NCBI RefSeq assembly: GCF_040137905.1
Contig: NZ_JBEFDG010000078.1
Coordinates: 1 to 5,535 of the forward strand
Reading direction: 5' to 3'
DNA length: 5,535 nucleotides
From: Corticimicrobacter sp040137905
GTDB lineage: Bacteria; Pseudomonadota; Gammaproteobacteria; Burkholderiales; Burkholderiaceae_B
Position numbers and translations under genes: made by a program. Below are positions 4,125 to 5,535 of the stretch, piece by piece. Each line of letters opens with the position of its first letter. Within the stretch, counting starts at the first letter, position 1. A model generated the notes under the pieces. The model was not told the origin of the DNA, searched no databases, and worked only from the letters and a program-made list of their open reading frames with translations.

Positions 4125-5535
4125 GTGACAGCACCTGCCTCAGCATCCCCCTCGCCTGATCCGTCCGCAAGCGCGTCCGCCCTGCCGAACGCCGGGTTGT
4201 GGTGCACGCTGTCGATGCTGAATCACGTCGCACTCAACGGTGGGCGCGTGGCGGTTTCCCTCACCGCAATCAGCCTGCACATGTCGACCTTCATGGTGGG
4301 CTTTCTGGTGGCGCTGTTCGCTGTCCTGCCCATGCTGTTTTCGGTCTATACCGGGCGTTGGGTGGACCGTATCGGGGTCAGCCGCCCGATGCGCATCGGC
4401 AATGCCCTCATCATCGTCGGCGCAATCATTCCTCTGCTCTGGTCGGATCTGGCCGCCCTGGTTCTGGCCGCCGGTATGATCGGCATCGGTTTCACGCTCC
4501 ATCAGGTTTCCACGCAGAACCTGATGGGGCGTGGCGACAGCAAACAGCGGCTGCGCAATTTCTCATGGCTGGCGCTGGCGCAATCGGTATCTGGATTTTC
4601 CGGGCCGCTGCTGGCCGGGCTGGCCATCGACCACCTGGGGCACCGCTTTGCCTTTGGGGTGCTGGCCATCGGGCCGATCATTGCCCTGTACGGCCTGCGC
4701 AAGCTGCTGCCCACGCTGCCGCCGCATGTGGCATCGGCCCCGGAGCACAAGGTCGAAGAGCTACCTGAGCCTGCGCCGCTGACCGCCACTGAACAGCAGC
4801 AGGCCGACATGCAGGCCAAGGCCCCCAAGCCGGGCATCCGCGATCTGCTGCGCATTGCCGAGCTGCGCCGCATTCTTGGCACCAACACCGTATTGTCTGG
4901 TGCCTGGGACACACACGCCTTCATCGTGCCGATCTACGGTGTGTCCATCGGCCTGTCCGCCACCACCATCGGCACGGTCCTGGCCTGCTTCTCGCTGGCC
5001 ACCTTCGTGATCCGACTGGCGCTGCCTTATATACAGAAGCACGTACGCCCCTGGACCTTGCTGGTGTCGGCCACGATCAGCGCGGGGTGCATCTTCCTGC
5101 TGTACCCGCTGTTCCGCGAAATCTCGTTCCTGCTGACGCTCTCGTTCATCCTGGGCCTGGCGCTGGGTGGCAGCCAGCCCAGCCTGCTGGCCTTGATGCA
5201 CCAGCACTCTCCACCCGGTCGCACTGCCGAGACCGTCGGCCTGCGCCTGGCCCTGCTGAATTCAACCCAGGTCATGCTGCCCATGGGTTTTGGCGCGCTG
5301 GGCAACGCCATCGGCATCGCCCCACTGTTCTGGGCCTATGCGCTGCTGCTCTATGGCAGCAGTTGGCTCAACCGGGACAAGTTCGACCGCTTCAAGAAGA
5401 AAAAGCCCCAGCATCCAGCCCCCCCGCCGGAAACATCCACAACCGGGCCTGCGTCCATACCGACATCAGCATCGACGACACCATCAGAGGCAGCCCCCGC
5501 ACCGGAATCGCCACCTGCACCTGCACCTGCACCTG
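4125..5535 (+). CDS. Major facilitator superfamily (MFS) transporter, 3' partial
   Basis: The frame is open from after TAA 4089-4091 to the window end without a stop (470 codons from the chosen start). About twelve hydrophobic segments are visible, near residues 22-45, 55-75, 88-105, 108-126, 147-165, 167-185, then 247-265, 268-290, 300-318, 322-345, 360-380 and 385-405. MFS motif A appears after TM2 as GRWVDRIGVSRP (residues 77-88). A long charged loop (186-240) joins the two six-helix halves. The first ATG (4215) would cut TM1, which begins with GLWCTLSMLNHVALNGG, so an upstream start is needed. GTG 4125 is the best guess; GTG 4101 and TTG 4116 are alternatives and none has a clear RBS. After TM12 comes NRDKFDRFKKKK and then a Pro/Ala/Ser/Thr-rich tail running off the edge. 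The substrate is unknown. It starts about 60 nt after murB on the same strand and may be cotranscribed. Confidence 0.88.
   Translation, partial: MTAPASASPSPDPSASASALPNAGLWCTLSMLNHVALNGGRVAVSLTAISLHMSTFMVGFLVALFAVLPMLFSVYTGRWVDRIGVSRPMRIGNALIIVGAIIPLLWSDLAALVLAAGMIGIGFTLHQVSTQNLMGRGDSKQRLRNFSWLALAQSVSGFSGPLLAGLAIDHLGHRFAFGVLAIGPIIALYGLRKLLPTLPPHVASAPEHKVEELPEPAPLTATEQQQADMQAKAPKPGIRDLLRIAELRRILGTNTVLSGAWDTHAFIVPIYGVSIGLSATTIGTVLACFSLATFVIRLALPYIQKHVRPWTLLVSATISAGCIFLLYPLFREISFLLTLSFILGLALGGSQPSLLALMHQHSPPGRTAETVGLRLALLNSTQVMLPMGFGALGNAIGIAPLFWAYALLLYGSSWLNRDKFDRFKKKKPQHPAPPPETSTTGPASIPTSASTTPSEAAPAPESPPAPAPAP
5512..5535 (+). repeat. CACCTG hexamer tandem repeat in the MFS tail, cut by the window edge
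   Basis: Four perfect copies of CACCTG (5512-5535) run into the window edge and encode alternating Pro-Ala. A hexamer keeps the frame, so changes in copy number would lengthen or shorten the tail and not switch the gene off. The true copy number is not visible. Confidence 0.75.

Noticed and set aside
3017..4207. A 396-codon minus-strand open frame opposite murB
   Set aside because: murB on the plus strand has all family motifs. The antisense frame has no recognisable domain and fits the long shadow frames common in GC-rich DNA.
4199..4768. A 189-codon plus-strand frame overlapping the MFS gene
   Set aside because: It has no TM pattern and an Arg/Ala/Gly/His-rich composition; the overlapping frame encodes a clear 12-TM transporter with motif A.

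Overview
The window looks like chromosomal DNA of a GC-rich Gram-negative bacterium. It has an outer-membrane two-partner secretion locus, a type I (E. coli-like) MurB and tRNA genes with encoded CCA. The protein style (GLUG-repeat exoprotein followed by an ShlB/FhaC transporter, and an MFS carrier of this kind next to murB) suggests a betaproteobacterium, possibly Neisseriales. That placement is inference from memory of homologues, not a measured result.

Left part (1-2266): the 3' end of a large secreted adhesin (TpsA type, GLUG repeats) is followed after 3 nt by a complete outer-membrane TpsB transporter with signal peptide, POTRA domain and beta-barrel. The two make a classical two-partner secretion operon: the transporter moves the exoprotein across the outer membrane.

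Middle part (2267-2900): there is no intact protein gene here. Next to tpsB lies a scar of mobile DNA on the minus strand. It consists of the last ~30 codons and outer end of an IS3-family element, joined out of frame to the N-terminal DUF4102-like domain of a tyrosine integrase. Then come two arrays of a 10-bp TGGAY repeat on either side of a strong hairpin terminator, and two tandem tRNA-Gly(GCC) genes on the minus strand. Integrase remnant, repeat arrays and tRNA 3' end lie in the order expected at the tRNA-proximal end of an integrated genomic island. The two-partner secretion locus may therefore be island cargo.

Right part (2901-5535): murB, a core peptidoglycan gene, diverges from the tRNA operon. 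It is followed on the same strand by a 12-TM MFS transporter that runs off the window, with a proline/alanine-rich C-terminal tail encoded partly by a CACCTG hexamer repeat. This side looks like core genome.

I see no CRISPR array, replication origin or obviously new defence system. The most informative signal is the eroded integration site at tRNA-Gly with its strictly 10-bp-phased repeats.
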